Of a stretch of 64,000 nucleotides of DNA, positions 42,000 to 51,293 are shown piece after piece. Position numbers and translations under genes: made by a program. The notes beneath the pieces were generated by a model. The model was not told the DNA's origin. It worked only from the letters and a program-made list of their open reading frames with translations, and did no database searches. Origin of the DNA: Lichenicoccus sp964246745 (GTDB lineage: Bacteria; Pseudomonadota; Alphaproteobacteria; Acetobacterales; Acetobacteraceae). Positions within the stretch are counted from its first letter, which is position 1, and each line of letters starts with the position of its first letter. The DNA is taken from assembly GCA_964246745.1 (NCBI GenBank), contig CAXTRK010000009.1, forward strand, positions 1 through 64,000. The letters run 5' to 3'.

Positions 42000-42950
42000 A
42001 TGCTGCTTCACCATCGTCCGCTCCGTCGCGACACCGAGATGCTTTCCTCCTCCGAGGAACCACGCTCCTTGGACGAGATCACCCAGACGCAGCTCGAACA
42101 TGTTGACTTTCGATATGAGGCATCGTTGCGAACCGCCTGGGCAAATCTGCTGATCGAGCGGAGCACCGGCCGCTCCACGTCGGGGCTGCTGTCCGATGTG
42201 CTTTCTCTGCAAGGCGTTCTCGCCGAAATGCTAGCCTTCCAGGTCAATGCGCGGCACGATCCGATGCAGTATTTTGTCTTCGGTTCGCGCACCCCAAGCA
42301 TTTACAATCTCGGCGGTGATATCGTCTTCTTCGCCGACCGCATCCGGCAGGGCGACAAGGCGGCGATGCATGCCTACGCCCATCTTTGCATCGATGTCAT
42401 CTTGATGAAATATAACGCGTTCCATCTTCCAATCGTAACGATTGCCTTGGTGCAGGGCGATGCGCTTGGCGGAGGCTTTGAAGATGCGCTGTCGCATGAC
42501 GTGCTGATTGCGGAGCGCAGCGCCCGCCTTGGACTGCCGGAGATCCTGTTCAACCTGTTTCCCGGCATGGGCGCCTACAGCTTTCTCTCGCGTCGGATTG
42601 GCGCCCAGGCCGCGGAGAGGATGATCATGTCAGGCACTCTCTACACTGGCGCGCAGCTTCACGAGATGGGCGTCGTCGACGTGCTGGCCGCGGATGGAGA
42701 GGGCGAGGCGGCGGTGCGCGACTATATCGATCGCAGTTCACGCAAGTTTAACGCGCAGCAGGCTTTGTATCGCACCCGCCGTCTGGTCAGTCCGGTTACG
42801 GAGGCGGAACTGCGCGGCGTCGTCGACATCTGGGTTGAGACGGCGATGTCGGTGGGAGACGCGGATCTGCGAAAGATGGAGCGTCTCGCGCAAGCTCAGA
42901 AGCGCCGGCTGCGCGCGGGGCAGGAAGCGCATTTGCATGCGGCCGAGTAG
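42000..42950 (+). CDS. rpfF: DSF synthase, RpfF-type enoyl-CoA hydratase/thioesterase
   Basis: The 316-residue crotonase-fold protein matches RpfF, which makes cis-2-unsaturated fatty acid signals from acyl-ACP. ALVQGDALGGGFE carries Glu161 and LPEILFNLFPGMGAYSFL carries Glu181; their 20-residue spacing is that of the catalytic Glu141/Glu161 of Xanthomonas RpfF. EMGVVDVLAADGEGEAAV is a further family mark. It ends 19 bases from the stop of the RpfC-type kinase on the other strand. The first ATG is at 42000; 42039 is a possible later start. Confidence 0.9.
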   Translation: MLLHHRPLRRDTEMLSSSEEPRSLDEITQTQLEHVDFRYEASLRTAWANLLIERSTGRSTSGLLSDVLSLQGVLAEMLAFQVNARHDPMQYFVFGSRTPSIYNLGGDIVFFADRIRQGDKAAMHAYAHLCIDVILMKYNAFHLPIVTIALVQGDALGGGFEDALSHDVLIAERSARLGLPEILFNLFPGMGAYSFLSRRIGAQAAERMIMSGTLYTGAQLHEMGVVDVLAADGEGEAAVRDYIDRSSRKFNAQQALYRTRRLVSPVTEAELRGVVDIWVETAMSVGDADLRKMERLAQAQKRRLRAGQEAHLHAAE

Positions 42951-42969
42951 GAGCGCGGCGGCGGGCTGG

Positions 42970-45468
42970 TCAGCTATCCTCCATTCGACGACTGATTGGC
43001 GGTGTTGCGCATAGCCCCTGCCACTCGCGCTCGATGCGGGCAAGCTCATGACGCAGCCTGTGCAGCAGGACGGGTCCGGCGGTCGCGAGCGTGGCTTCTG
43101 TCATGTCGCGGGCGGCGGCGCCGTCCAGGAGAGCGGTGGCGCCGAGATTGGCGGCGCCGCTGCACAGCGCATGCAGCTCGAAGCGAAAGCCTGCCATGTC
43201 CCGCGCTTCAACCGCGTTCTGGATGCGACCGATAAGAACGTCCGAGCCGGTGACGAAGTCCTCGAGCAGACTGGCGACAAAATCCTCGCCGCCGAGCGAT
43301 CGCAGCTCGGCGAGCACACCGGGATCCAGGCACGGGAGGCGGCTCGCGAACCGCGGATGATCGGTGATACGCGCAAGCTCCTTGCCGCTTGCGGGTGACG
43401 CGGGTCGCACCAGCTCTTCGATCTTGGCCGCGAGCCGGGCCGGCGTGAACGGCTTGGTGATACAGCCATCCATGCCGGCTTCCACGCACCGGGCTTCAGT
43501 CTCGGCGGTGGCATCCGCGGTCAGGGCGATGATCGGCATCGGCTGGTCAGGCGACGCGCCGAGCCGGAACAGACGCGTAGCCTCCAGACCGTTCATCACC
43601 GGCATGTTGACATCCATGAGCACGACGTCGAATGGCTGGGCTTCCATGGCGTCGAGCGCCTGCCCGCCGTTCAGGGCCATGGTCACGCGGTGACCGGAGC
43701 GTTCCAGGATCCGTCCGAGCACCTGACGATTGATGGCATTGTCGTCCGCGACCAGAACGTGCAGGCGTGCAAAGCCGATCGCCTTCTGGCGCCGGGCGTC
43801 GTTGCTCTCCTGGTTCGATTTGCCGGCTGACGGCTTGTTGGTGGCGGCGATCGCCCACAGGCAGGCACGCCTCAGAGTTTCCGCGGGAGCGGGGATTGCC
43901 ATCGCGGTGACAAAGCGCCGCCTCAGCGTCTCCCGGCACTCGGACAGGCTGGCGGGACTGGCGAGCAGCACGCATGGCATCACCCCACGCGGATCGATCT
44001 GCTCCAGGATCGCGCAGTCCGCGGCCAGATCGCCGGCCGCGTCACGCCTGTAGAGAAACAGGATTTCTTCCAGGCCTTCCGGCGAAGGCGCATCCCGCAA
44101 GGTTTGCAGCGCGCCCACATGCCGCACGGCCAGGCCCTGCGCGCGAAGCGCCACACCAATGGCCTCCGCGAGAGCCGTCTCGTCGCAGAGCAGCACGGCC
44201 GCAGCACCCGGCCTGATGACCGTGCTGTCCGTGCTGCCCTCATGCTGCTCTGCCTCGCCGCACCTGGCCGTGAACCAGAATGTGCTGCCCTGTCCGGCCG
44301 CGCTTTCGACGCCGATCTCGCCACCCATCAGGGTCACGAGCTGGCGGCAAAGCGCCAGGCCGAGCCCGGAGCCGCCAAACCTGTCGAGGATGCTGGCATC
44401 CGCCTGTGAGAACACGTCGAAGATGCGCGCCTGCGCCTCGTCAGCGACGCCGATGCCGGTGTCGCTGACCTCGAAGCGAAGCTTTGCGGGCTGGGCGCTG
44501 GTCTGCGGTTCGAGCGCGACGGCGATGCAGATTCCGCCGGTCTCGGTGAACTTGACCGCGTTCGAGGCAAGATTGAGCAGAACCTCCATCAGGGTCTTGC
44601 GGCTGCCCATGATGCGAGGCGGCACCGAGGGAGCGGCATGAATCGAGACCCGCAATGATTTCAGCCGGGCCTGCATGGCGATGAGGTCGCGTATCTCAAC
44701 CAGAAGAGCCGGCAAATCCACCAGCTCGTGCGACAGCGGCATCAAGCCGGCTTCCGCGCGCGAAAAGTCGAGGATGCCGCCGATCAAGGAGAGCAGCGCC
44801 GCTGTCCCCGCGCGCGTGGCAGTGAACAGCGATTGCTGCTCATCGTCCAGCTTGGTGTCCTCGATCAGTGAGACCGAACCCAGGATCGCGTTCAGCGGCG
44901 TGCGCAGCTCATGGCTGATCGCGGCAAGGAACATGCTCTTTGCGCGGTTGGCCGCCTCAGCCTGCTCGCGTGCCCGCGACAGCTTGCTGATCAATGTGCT
45001 GCTGTAGGCGGGCAGCACAAGCAGCGCGAGCAACAGGCTGAGCGAGAGGGAAGGCTGGCTTGCCCAATAGGGCGTGGAGGCGACCACCGCGGCAAAGCCC
45101 AGGCACGACATCGCCGAGGCGAGGAACAGCGCCTGATTGCCGATCCTGAAGCCGTTGCCAAGAATCATCCAGAGATAGAGGGGAAACAACGCCGCCTCGC
45201 CGCCGCCGCCGAGATGCAGAGCGGCCGAGATCATGCCGACATCGGCGACGATGGCGCAGAACAGCGCCAGCTTGACCGGCCGGCGCGGGGCAAGGCGGGA
45301 CCCGACGGTGAGCCCGAGACTGAACACCGTATAAAAGGTCAGACAAACATAGAGAAGCGCGCAGGCTCCGCATGCGAAGAAGTACAGGTAGGTCAGCACG
45401 GCAAACGCCAGCCGATTGAGGCTCATGTCCCGCACATGGCGGAGGCCGTCCGTCTGCACGCCGCTCAT
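42970..45468 (-). CDS. rpfC: RpfC-type hybrid sensor histidine kinase for DSF
   Basis: The 832-residue protein has an N-terminal membrane domain of about five helices (20-160) with PLYLWMILGNGFRIG, an RpfC mark. The kinase core has His186 (SHELRTPL), the N box (NLASNAVKF), DTGIG and GSGLGLAL. A degenerate receiver (~422-540) is followed by a true receiver with Asp619 and Lys672, and a C-terminal HPt domain with His766 (ELHALCSGAANLGA). RpfC senses DSF and relays phosphate to a response regulator. It overlaps the GGDEF-EAL gene by 4 bases and faces rpfF. Confidence 0.88.
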   Translation of the reverse strand: MSGVQTDGLRHVRDMSLNRLAFAVLTYLYFFACGACALLYVCLTFYTVFSLGLTVGSRLAPRRPVKLALFCAIVADVGMISAALHLGGGGEAALFPLYLWMILGNGFRIGNQALFLASAMSCLGFAAVVASTPYWASQPSLSLSLLLALLVLPAYSSTLISKLSRAREQAEAANRAKSMFLAAISHELRTPLNAILGSVSLIEDTKLDDEQQSLFTATRAGTAALLSLIGGILDFSRAEAGLMPLSHELVDLPALLVEIRDLIAMQARLKSLRVSIHAAPSVPPRIMGSRKTLMEVLLNLASNAVKFTETGGICIAVALEPQTSAQPAKLRFEVSDTGIGVADEAQARIFDVFSQADASILDRFGGSGLGLALCRQLVTLMGGEIGVESAAGQGSTFWFTARCGEAEQHEGSTDSTVIRPGAAAVLLCDETALAEAIGVALRAQGLAVRHVGALQTLRDAPSPEGLEEILFLYRRDAAGDLAADCAILEQIDPRGVMPCVLLASPASLSECRETLRRRFVTAMAIPAPAETLRRACLWAIAATNKPSAGKSNQESNDARRQKAIGFARLHVLVADDNAINRQVLGRILERSGHRVTMALNGGQALDAMEAQPFDVVLMDVNMPVMNGLEATRLFRLGASPDQPMPIIALTADATAETEARCVEAGMDGCITKPFTPARLAAKIEELVRPASPASGKELARITDHPRFASRLPCLDPGVLAELRSLGGEDFVASLLEDFVTGSDVLIGRIQNAVEARDMAGFRFELHALCSGAANLGATALLDGAAARDMTEATLATAGPVLLHRLRHELARIEREWQGLCATPPISRRMEDS

Positions 45469-47621
45469 AGCGTCGCGTCGGCCAATCCGAGCAGCGCCCT
45501 TTCGCGAACCAGGATCTCCTCAAGCTCCCGCGCCGGCACCGGTCGGCTGAAATAATAGCCCTGGATTTCATCGCAGCCTTCGCCCATCAGCGTGCTGAGC
45601 TGGGTGACCGTCTCCACGCCCTCGGCCAGAACGGTCATGCCGAGACTGTGGCCCAGAGTGATGATCGCGCGCACGATCGCCGTATTCTGGCTCTGGGTGC
45701 CGAGATCCTGCACGAAGGCGCGATCGATCTTGAGACGATCGATCGGAAAATTCTTCACATAGTTCAAGGACGAGTAGCCCATGCCGAAATCGTCGATGGC
45801 GATCTGCACGCCAAGCGCGCGCAAAGAGGCAAGCGTCGAGGCGGCCTGTTCCACGTTCTTGATGAGGTCGCCCTCGGTAAGCTCGAACTCCAGCAAGGTT
45901 GGATCCAAACCGGTTTGCACGAGGATCTCGCTCACGGTGCCGACGACGTTCAGGCTGTCGAGCTCGATCGGCGATAGATTGACCGCGACGCGCACACGCG
46001 GCAAGCCGCTCGCATGCCATGCGGCGGCCTCGGCACAGGCGCGGTTCAGCACCCAGCTATCGATCTGCCCGAGCAGGCCGCTCTCCTTGGCCGATGGCAG
46101 AAACTCACCCGGCATCAGCAGTCCATGGCCGGGCCGGTTCCAACGCAGCAGCGCCTCGACGCCGCTGATCCGGCCGGACCTGGAGGTCACCTGCGGCTGG
46201 TAGTGCAGCACAAATTCATCGGCCGCCAAGGCCCGCCTCAGATCCGCCTTGATGGCAATGGCGCGGCCGACACGCTCGTTCAGGTCCGGCACGAACCGCC
46301 TGAAGCCGCAGCGTCCTTCCGCCTTGGTCTGATACATCGCAAGGTCGGCATTGCGCAGCAGCTCCTCCACCTTGGAGCCGTCGCTTGGATAAAGCGCGAT
46401 GCCGATGCTGCAACTGATCAGCACTTCCTCCTCGCCAAGGCGGAAGGGGGCGCGAATGCTGCGCACGATGCGCCCCGCCAGCATCTCGGGCGCGTCGCCC
46501 ACGATGCGCTCCTGCAGCACCGCGAACTCGTCGCCGCCAAGACGGGCGACCAGATCGTCCGGGCCGACCGTCTCGATCAGGCGCTTGGCGACCTCCTTGA
46601 GCAGCACGTCGCCACGCTGGTGGCCGAGCCGGTCGTTGGCTTCCTTGAAATCGTCAAGATCGATGAAATGCAACGCAAGCAGCGCCTCGCCGCGGGGCGC
46701 CGCATCCAGGCGGCGTTCGATCCGTTCACGCAGCAGCAGGCGATTCGGCAGGTCGGTGAGCGGATCGTGGTTGGCCATATGCAGCAGGCGCTGCTCGGCG
46801 CGCTTGCGGTCGGTGATGTCAAGCGAGGTGGTCAGAACACAGGAGACCTTTTCAGTGCCGCTGCTCAGCGGCGCCTTGGTGGTGAGCAGGATGCGACGCG
46901 CGCCGCTCTGGTCGACCACCTCCTCCTCGAACCCGGGCAGCGCATTGCCGGTGCGAAAGACGATCTGGTCGAGCGACTGGCTGCTCCGCTCGTACTCCCC
47001 TCCGAACACCTGCGCCACGCTCTGTCCGACCAGCGCGGTGGGAGAATTGCCGGCGAGCCGCGCGTGCATCGCATTGACGAACACGTAGCGCCCGGCCCGG
47101 TCGGTGGCGCTGATGAAGGCAGGCACGGTGTCGATCACCTGCACCAGCGAATCGCGATTGTCGCGCACGAGCTGCTCACGCGAGCGCTCGCTCTTGCGCA
47201 AATCGATCTCGAGCTTCTCCGCGCGGTCCGCCAGCAGACGGTGCTGGTTGTGCATGCGCAGCATGTTGCGAGAGCGGGTGACGAACTCAGCGTGATCGAC
47301 CGGGCTGCGCAGGAAGTCGGTCGCACCCGCTTCCAGCGCCGCAAGCCGGAAGGCGCGATCGTCATAAGCGGTGATCACCAACACCGGCACTTCCTCGCAG
47401 CCTGCGATCCTGCGGAAGCGGCGGGTGAACTCCGCTCCGTCGAAGGTCGGCATCTTGTAGTCGGTGATCACCAAATCCGGGGTGGTCTCCCGCGCCCACG
47501 ACAAGGCGGCGGCGGGGTCGCTGAAGGCGTGCGCCGCGACGCGGTCGTTGATGGTGCCGGCGAGCCGGGCATAGATGGTCCGGTTGCTCGCCCGGTCATC
47601 GAGAATGGCAATCAAGGTCAC
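45465..47621 (-). CDS. REC-PAS-GGDEF-EAL cyclic-di-GMP response regulator
   Basis: From the GTG at 47621 the protein has 718 residues: a receiver (about 1-125, phosphoacceptor Asp in LVITDYKMP), a helical linker, a PAS domain (~165-285), GGDEF (RLGGDEFAVL intact) and EAL (EALLRW, ELTE, DDFGMGYSSL, KIDRAFV, EGVET all intact). It could both make and break cyclic-di-GMP. The stop overlaps the rpfC start (ATGA), so RpfC is the likely phosphodonor. ATG 47696 is an alternative start, but the extra residues look non-coding and a -10-like CATAAT lies close to it. Confidence 0.87.
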   Translation of the reverse strand: MTLIAILDDRASNRTIYARLAGTINDRVAAHAFSDPAAALSWARETTPDLVITDYKMPTFDGAEFTRRFRRIAGCEEVPVLVITAYDDRAFRLAALEAGATDFLRSPVDHAEFVTRSRNMLRMHNQHRLLADRAEKLEIDLRKSERSREQLVRDNRDSLVQVIDTVPAFISATDRAGRYVFVNAMHARLAGNSPTALVGQSVAQVFGGEYERSSQSLDQIVFRTGNALPGFEEEVVDQSGARRILLTTKAPLSSGTEKVSCVLTTSLDITDRKRAEQRLLHMANHDPLTDLPNRLLLRERIERRLDAAPRGEALLALHFIDLDDFKEANDRLGHQRGDVLLKEVAKRLIETVGPDDLVARLGGDEFAVLQERIVGDAPEMLAGRIVRSIRAPFRLGEEEVLISCSIGIALYPSDGSKVEELLRNADLAMYQTKAEGRCGFRRFVPDLNERVGRAIAIKADLRRALAADEFVLHYQPQVTSRSGRISGVEALLRWNRPGHGLLMPGEFLPSAKESGLLGQIDSWVLNRACAEAAAWHASGLPRVRVAVNLSPIELDSLNVVGTVSEILVQTGLDPTLLEFELTEGDLIKNVEQAASTLASLRALGVQIAIDDFGMGYSSLNYVKNFPIDRLKIDRAFVQDLGTQSQNTAIVRAIITLGHSLGMTVLAEGVETVTQLSTLMGEGCDEIQGYYFSRPVPARELEEILVRERALLGLADATL

Positions 47622-47839
47622 GGCCGTAAGCGTCCCGCCGGCTTGCGCCCTATCTGTCCAATCATCGGCGCCATGCCATCCTTGTGAAAGAAGCATAATG
47701 CCACTGGTGCGCTCCGAAGCATTAACAATTATGCCGGGTCCACGCCGGCGCATCATACTAGTTCCTGTTTTGTTCTTGACGATGGCAACTCTCACGGACA
47801 CAGTCGGGTCACGTCAAGCAGCGAATGGGGATGGGGCGA

Positions 47840-48943
47840 ATGCCGGTGCCAGCGATACGAAGAGGGCGTGGCGTGTCCGAAAACTGCGCCAACCGCTATG
47901 AACGCCTGGCAGCGACGCCGTTCGACGACGGCTGGGGCAGCATCGCCGAAGACACCCTGGCGCCGCCGCCGCGTGCGACCACGCTCACGCGCGACGCGAG
48001 CCGCGGCGCGCTGTCGTGGAACAGTTCGCCTGATCTTGGCTTCGATCGCGCGATCAATCCGTATCGCGGCTGTGAGCATGGCTGCGTCTATTGCTACGCG
48101 CGCCCGAGCCACGCTTATCTCGGCTACTCGCCCGGTCTCGATTTCGAGACCAGGCTCACGTACAAGCCGGAGATTGCCACACTGCTGGAACGCGAACTGC
48201 GCAAGCCAGGCTACGCGCCGCGTCCGATCGCGCTCGGCTCCAATACCGATCCCTATCAGCCGGTCGAACGCACTTTGTCGCTGACCCGGTCGGTGCTGGA
48301 AGTGCTGGAACGTTTTGGCCATCCGCTCAGCATCGTCACCAAGTCGGCCGGCGTCACACGCGACCTCGATATCCTGTCGCGTATGGCCGAACGCGGTCTG
48401 GTGCGTGTCTGGCTTTCGGTGACCACGCTCGACGCGGGCTTGGCACGCCGCATGGAACCGCGCGCGGCGACACCACAGCGCAGGCTTTGGGCGGTGGCGG
48501 CGCTTGCCGCAGCCGGGGTGCCGTGCGGCGTGCTGGCGGCGCCGATGATCCCCGGCCTGAACGACATCAAGCTTGAACGGATTGTTCAGGCCTCGCACGA
48601 CGCCGGCGCCAGCACGGCTGGCTATGCGCTGCTGCGCCTGCCGCTTGAGCTGCGGCAGATGTTCGAGACCTGGCTGCGTCAGCATTATCCGGACCGTGCG
48701 CAACACGTGCTCAACCTGATCCGCGAGACCCGCGCCGGCGCGCTCAACGACAGCCGTTTCGGACACCGCTTCCGCGGACAGGGAGTCTATGCCGATCTGC
48801 TCGCGCAACGCTTCGCGCGCGTTGCGCGCCGCCTTGGAATGGCCGAACCCACCCCGCTCGCGACGGCGCATTTCGCGCCGCCTCCGCCGGCTTGGGCCGC
48901 GGCCGGCAAGGCGGGTCACTCAGCGCAGATGGCGCTGTTCTGA
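47840..48943 (+). CDS. PA0069-family radical SAM protein
   Basis: From ATG 47840 the protein has 367 residues. CEHGCVYCYA (CxxxCxxC) binds the 4Fe-4S cluster, preceded by INPYRGCEHGC; TDPYQPVERTLSLTR and SIVTKSAGVTRDLD fit the SplB-like group of radical SAM proteins of unknown reaction. The N-terminal PAIRRGRG is a family mark and decides the start; ATG 47825 lies just upstream. It is divergent from the GGDEF-EAL gene; TTGACG at about 47778 may be its -35. Confidence 0.85.
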   Translation: MPVPAIRRGRGVSENCANRYERLAATPFDDGWGSIAEDTLAPPPRATTLTRDASRGALSWNSSPDLGFDRAINPYRGCEHGCVYCYARPSHAYLGYSPGLDFETRLTYKPEIATLLERELRKPGYAPRPIALGSNTDPYQPVERTLSLTRSVLEVLERFGHPLSIVTKSAGVTRDLDILSRMAERGLVRVWLSVTTLDAGLARRMEPRAATPQRRLWAVAALAAAGVPCGVLAAPMIPGLNDIKLERIVQASHDAGASTAGYALLRLPLELRQMFETWLRQHYPDRAQHVLNLIRETRAGALNDSRFGHRFRGQGVYADLLAQRFARVARRLGMAEPTPLATAHFAPPPPAWAAAGKAGHSAQMALF

Positions 48944-49297
48944 TCAGGCCGCTGCTTGACGGGCCGGCGCCGGCCGTTTCGGATGGGCCAGCGACGAGGC
49001 GACGACCACCTCCACGAAGCTGTCGTCGCTGCGGACCGGCGGCAGGGCCAAAGCCGCGTCTCCATTGGTCCAGCGCACGCTGCCTTCCAGGCCATGCCAG
49101 CCGTCATAGCCCAGGCCGCCGCCATAGCCGCCGGCGGTGACGCTCGAGGCACTCCCCCTGCCGCGGTGATCGCGTCGGCGTTGAGCGGGAAGAATGAAAT
49201 TCCGTCCGCTCCGTTGCCGCCGCCTGAGTAATACCAACGGCCGTTGGTATTACCGAATCCGTTGCGGAATTGTACCGTACTGAGCGCGTCCCGGGAT
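48944..49297 (-). pseudogene. Degraded coding remnant with one frameshift
   Basis: This 354-base stretch between the radical SAM and CDF genes holds no intact gene. On the minus strand one frame reads LSTVQFRNGFGNTNGRWYYS and GADGISFFPLNADAIT, then a change of frame in a G run near 49160 leads to TAGGYGGGLGYDGWHGLEGS, VRWTNGDAALALPPV and a stop at 48944. The second part resembles tails of Acetobacteraceae Hint-type or glycan-related proteins, but I cannot name the family. No start codon with a ribosome site is present. Confidence 0.45.
49228..49253. repeat. Perfect 26-base palindrome
   Basis: GTAATACCAACGG is followed directly by its exact reverse complement, giving two 13-base arms with no spacer. 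It lies 45 bases after the stop of the minus-strand CDF gene and inside the degraded remnant. It may serve as a transcription end for the CDF operon, a REP-like repeat unit or a protein site. No T run follows. Confidence 0.7.
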
Positions 49298-50203
49298 TCA
49301 AGTCAGCATCACCACGTCCGTGCGTTTGGCCTTCTGCTCCGGTTCGATGTGGATGTTGATCAGCGCATCGCCCAGGGCGCCGCGCAGCGCCGCTTCGACG
49401 CGGTCGCAGATCTCGTGGGCGGTCTGCACCGCCATCTGCGACGGCACCACCAGGTGGAACTCGATGAAGGTCATGGCCCCGACGCAGCGTGTGCGTATGT
49501 CGTGCGCCTCGATCGCCCCCTCCGCGCTCTCGGCGATCACGCGGCGGATCTGGTCCACGGCGCGTGGATCGGTGACCTCGTCCATCAGGCCGCCGACCGA
49601 GCTGCGCACCAGATTGGTGCCGATGCGCAGGATGTTGAGCGCGACCAATGCCGCCAGCAACGGGTCGAGCCGCAGCCAGCCGGTCAGCGGCACCAGGGTA
49701 AAGCCGGCCAGCAGTCCCGCCGATGTCCAGACGTCGGACATCAGGTGGCGGCCGCCCGCGGCGAGCGCCGGCGAGCGACGGATGCGGCCGACGCGGATCA
49801 AGATGATCGCCCACAACCAGTTCAACGCGCTGGCGCCGGCGTTGAGCGCGATCCCCTCGGCGGGCGCCGTCGGATGGTGCGGATGCTGCCAGCCGAGCCA
49901 GGCCTGGCGCGCAATCGCGAATGCGGTCAGCAGCACCAGCGTGCCTTCGGCCACGGCGGAGAGATATTCCGCCTTGTAGTGGCCGTAGGGATGGTTCGCG
50001 TCGGCCGGACGCGTGCTGACGGAGAGCGCGAGCAGGCCGCCGCCGGCGGCGACCACGTTGATGACGCATTCGATGGCGTCCGAATAGAGCGCCACGCTGC
50101 CGGTCGCGACATAGGCCGCGAACTTCAATCCGAGCACGACCAGGCTGACCAGCAGAGTGACACAGCCGAGCCTGACGAGCGGACTGAATGGGAGCGGGCT
50201 CAT
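49298..50203 (-). CDS. Cation diffusion facilitator, second of a tandem pair
   Basis: From ATG 50203 the protein has 301 residues with about six membrane helices. The metal site is SVALYSDAIECVINV in helix 2 and HLMSDVWTSAGL in helix 5, with NHPYGHYKAEYL in the loop, and a C-terminal ferredoxin-like metal domain (AHDIRTRCVGAMTFIEFHL). This is the FieF/Zn-Fe CDF pattern. It begins 10 bases after the other CDF gene and probably exports Zn, Fe or Co by proton antiport. Confidence 0.88.
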   Translation of the reverse strand: MSPLPFSPLVRLGCVTLLVSLVVLGLKFAAYVATGSVALYSDAIECVINVVAAGGGLLALSVSTRPADANHPYGHYKAEYLSAVAEGTLVLLTAFAIARQAWLGWQHPHHPTAPAEGIALNAGASALNWLWAIILIRVGRIRRSPALAAGGRHLMSDVWTSAGLLAGFTLVPLTGWLRLDPLLAALVALNILRIGTNLVRSSVGGLMDEVTDPRAVDQIRRVIAESAEGAIEAHDIRTRCVGAMTFIEFHLVVPSQMAVQTAHEICDRVEAALRGALGDALINIHIEPEQKAKRTDVVMLT

Positions 50204-50213
50204 CAGCGGCCGC

Positions 50214-51158
50214 TCAGAGCGCCCCGTCGGCGGCCTGCGGGCAGCGTCCATCGCCGCCATGCTCGATCTGAAACGTCGCGTGATCGATGCCGTACTGCCG
50301 GGATAGCTCCTCGGAGGTCCGACGCATCAGCGCGTCATCGACCGTGCAGCCTGGACGCACCAGATGCGCGGTGAGCGCGGTCTCGGTGGTCGACATGCCC
50401 CAGATATGCAGATCGTGCAGATCAACGACTCCGGGCAGGCGGCGCAGGAAACGCTCCACCGCCATGCGGTCGATGCCGGCAGGCACCGCGTCGAGCGCCA
50501 GATCGAGCGACTGGCGCAACAGCGACCAGGTGGCCCAGACGATCACTCCCGCCATCAGCAGACTTGCGGCCGGATCAACCCAGAGCGGGCCCTGGAGCCA
50601 GATCACCGCCCCCGCCGCCACCACGGCGGCCGCCATCAACGCATCAGAGGCCATGTGCACGAAGGTCGCGCGCAGATTGAGGTCGCGGCCGGAGCCGGAC
50701 ATGAACAGCAGCGCGGTGCCGCCGTTCACCAGGATGCCGATGCCGGCCACGATCATCACGGTCGCGCCAGCGACAGGCGCCGGGTGGATCAGGCGCAGGA
50801 TCGCCTCCCACGCAATGCCGCCGGTGACCAGCAGCAGGATGATCGCGTTGCTCAATGCCGACAGGATCGAAGAGCGGCGCAGCCCATAGGTGAAACGCCG
50901 GGATGGACGCCTGCGCGCGAGAGAGGCGGCCACCCAGGCGGTGCCGAGCCCGAGCACGTCGCTCAGATTGTGGCCGGCATCCGCCAGCAGCGCCGTCGAA
51001 TGGGCGAGCACGCCGCAGCACGCCTCGGCGCCGAGATAGCCGCCGTTGAGCGCGATGCCGACCGCGAATGCACGGCCGAAGCTGGCCGGAGCGTGCGTAT
51101 GCCCCTGTCCGTGCGTATGCCCCCGTCCTTGCGGATGATCGTGATGCGTGTGCGCCAT
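50214..51158 (-). CDS. Cation diffusion facilitator, CzcD/ZitB type
   Basis: From ATG 51158 the protein has 314 residues. A His-rich N-terminal tail (HTHHDHPQGRGHTHGQGHTH) precedes six helices with the zinc site HSTALLADAGHNLSDV in helix 2 and HMASDALMAAAVV in helix 5. The C-terminal domain has VVDLHDLHIWGMS and IDHATFQIEH. These marks define CzcD-like Zn exporters. Seven upstream codons (from 51179) lack a better ribosome site. Confidence 0.9.
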   Translation of the reverse strand: MAHTHHDHPQGRGHTHGQGHTHAPASFGRAFAVGIALNGGYLGAEACCGVLAHSTALLADAGHNLSDVLGLGTAWVAASLARRRPSRRFTYGLRRSSILSALSNAIILLLVTGGIAWEAILRLIHPAPVAGATVMIVAGIGILVNGGTALLFMSGSGRDLNLRATFVHMASDALMAAAVVAAGAVIWLQGPLWVDPAASLLMAGVIVWATWSLLRQSLDLALDAVPAGIDRMAVERFLRRLPGVVDLHDLHIWGMSTTETALTAHLVRPGCTVDDALMRRTSEELSRQYGIDHATFQIEHGGDGRCPQAADGAL

Positions 51159-51293
51159 TGTCCTGTCGCCGGAAACCATACCAGCCTCTCGATACGGGAT
51201 CGTGCGCCCTGATGGTAGGCCGAAGCCACTGGACTGCCCGCCAGCCCGCTAGCCCAATAGCCCAACTGGGGCGGATGACGCTAAACAGCCGCG

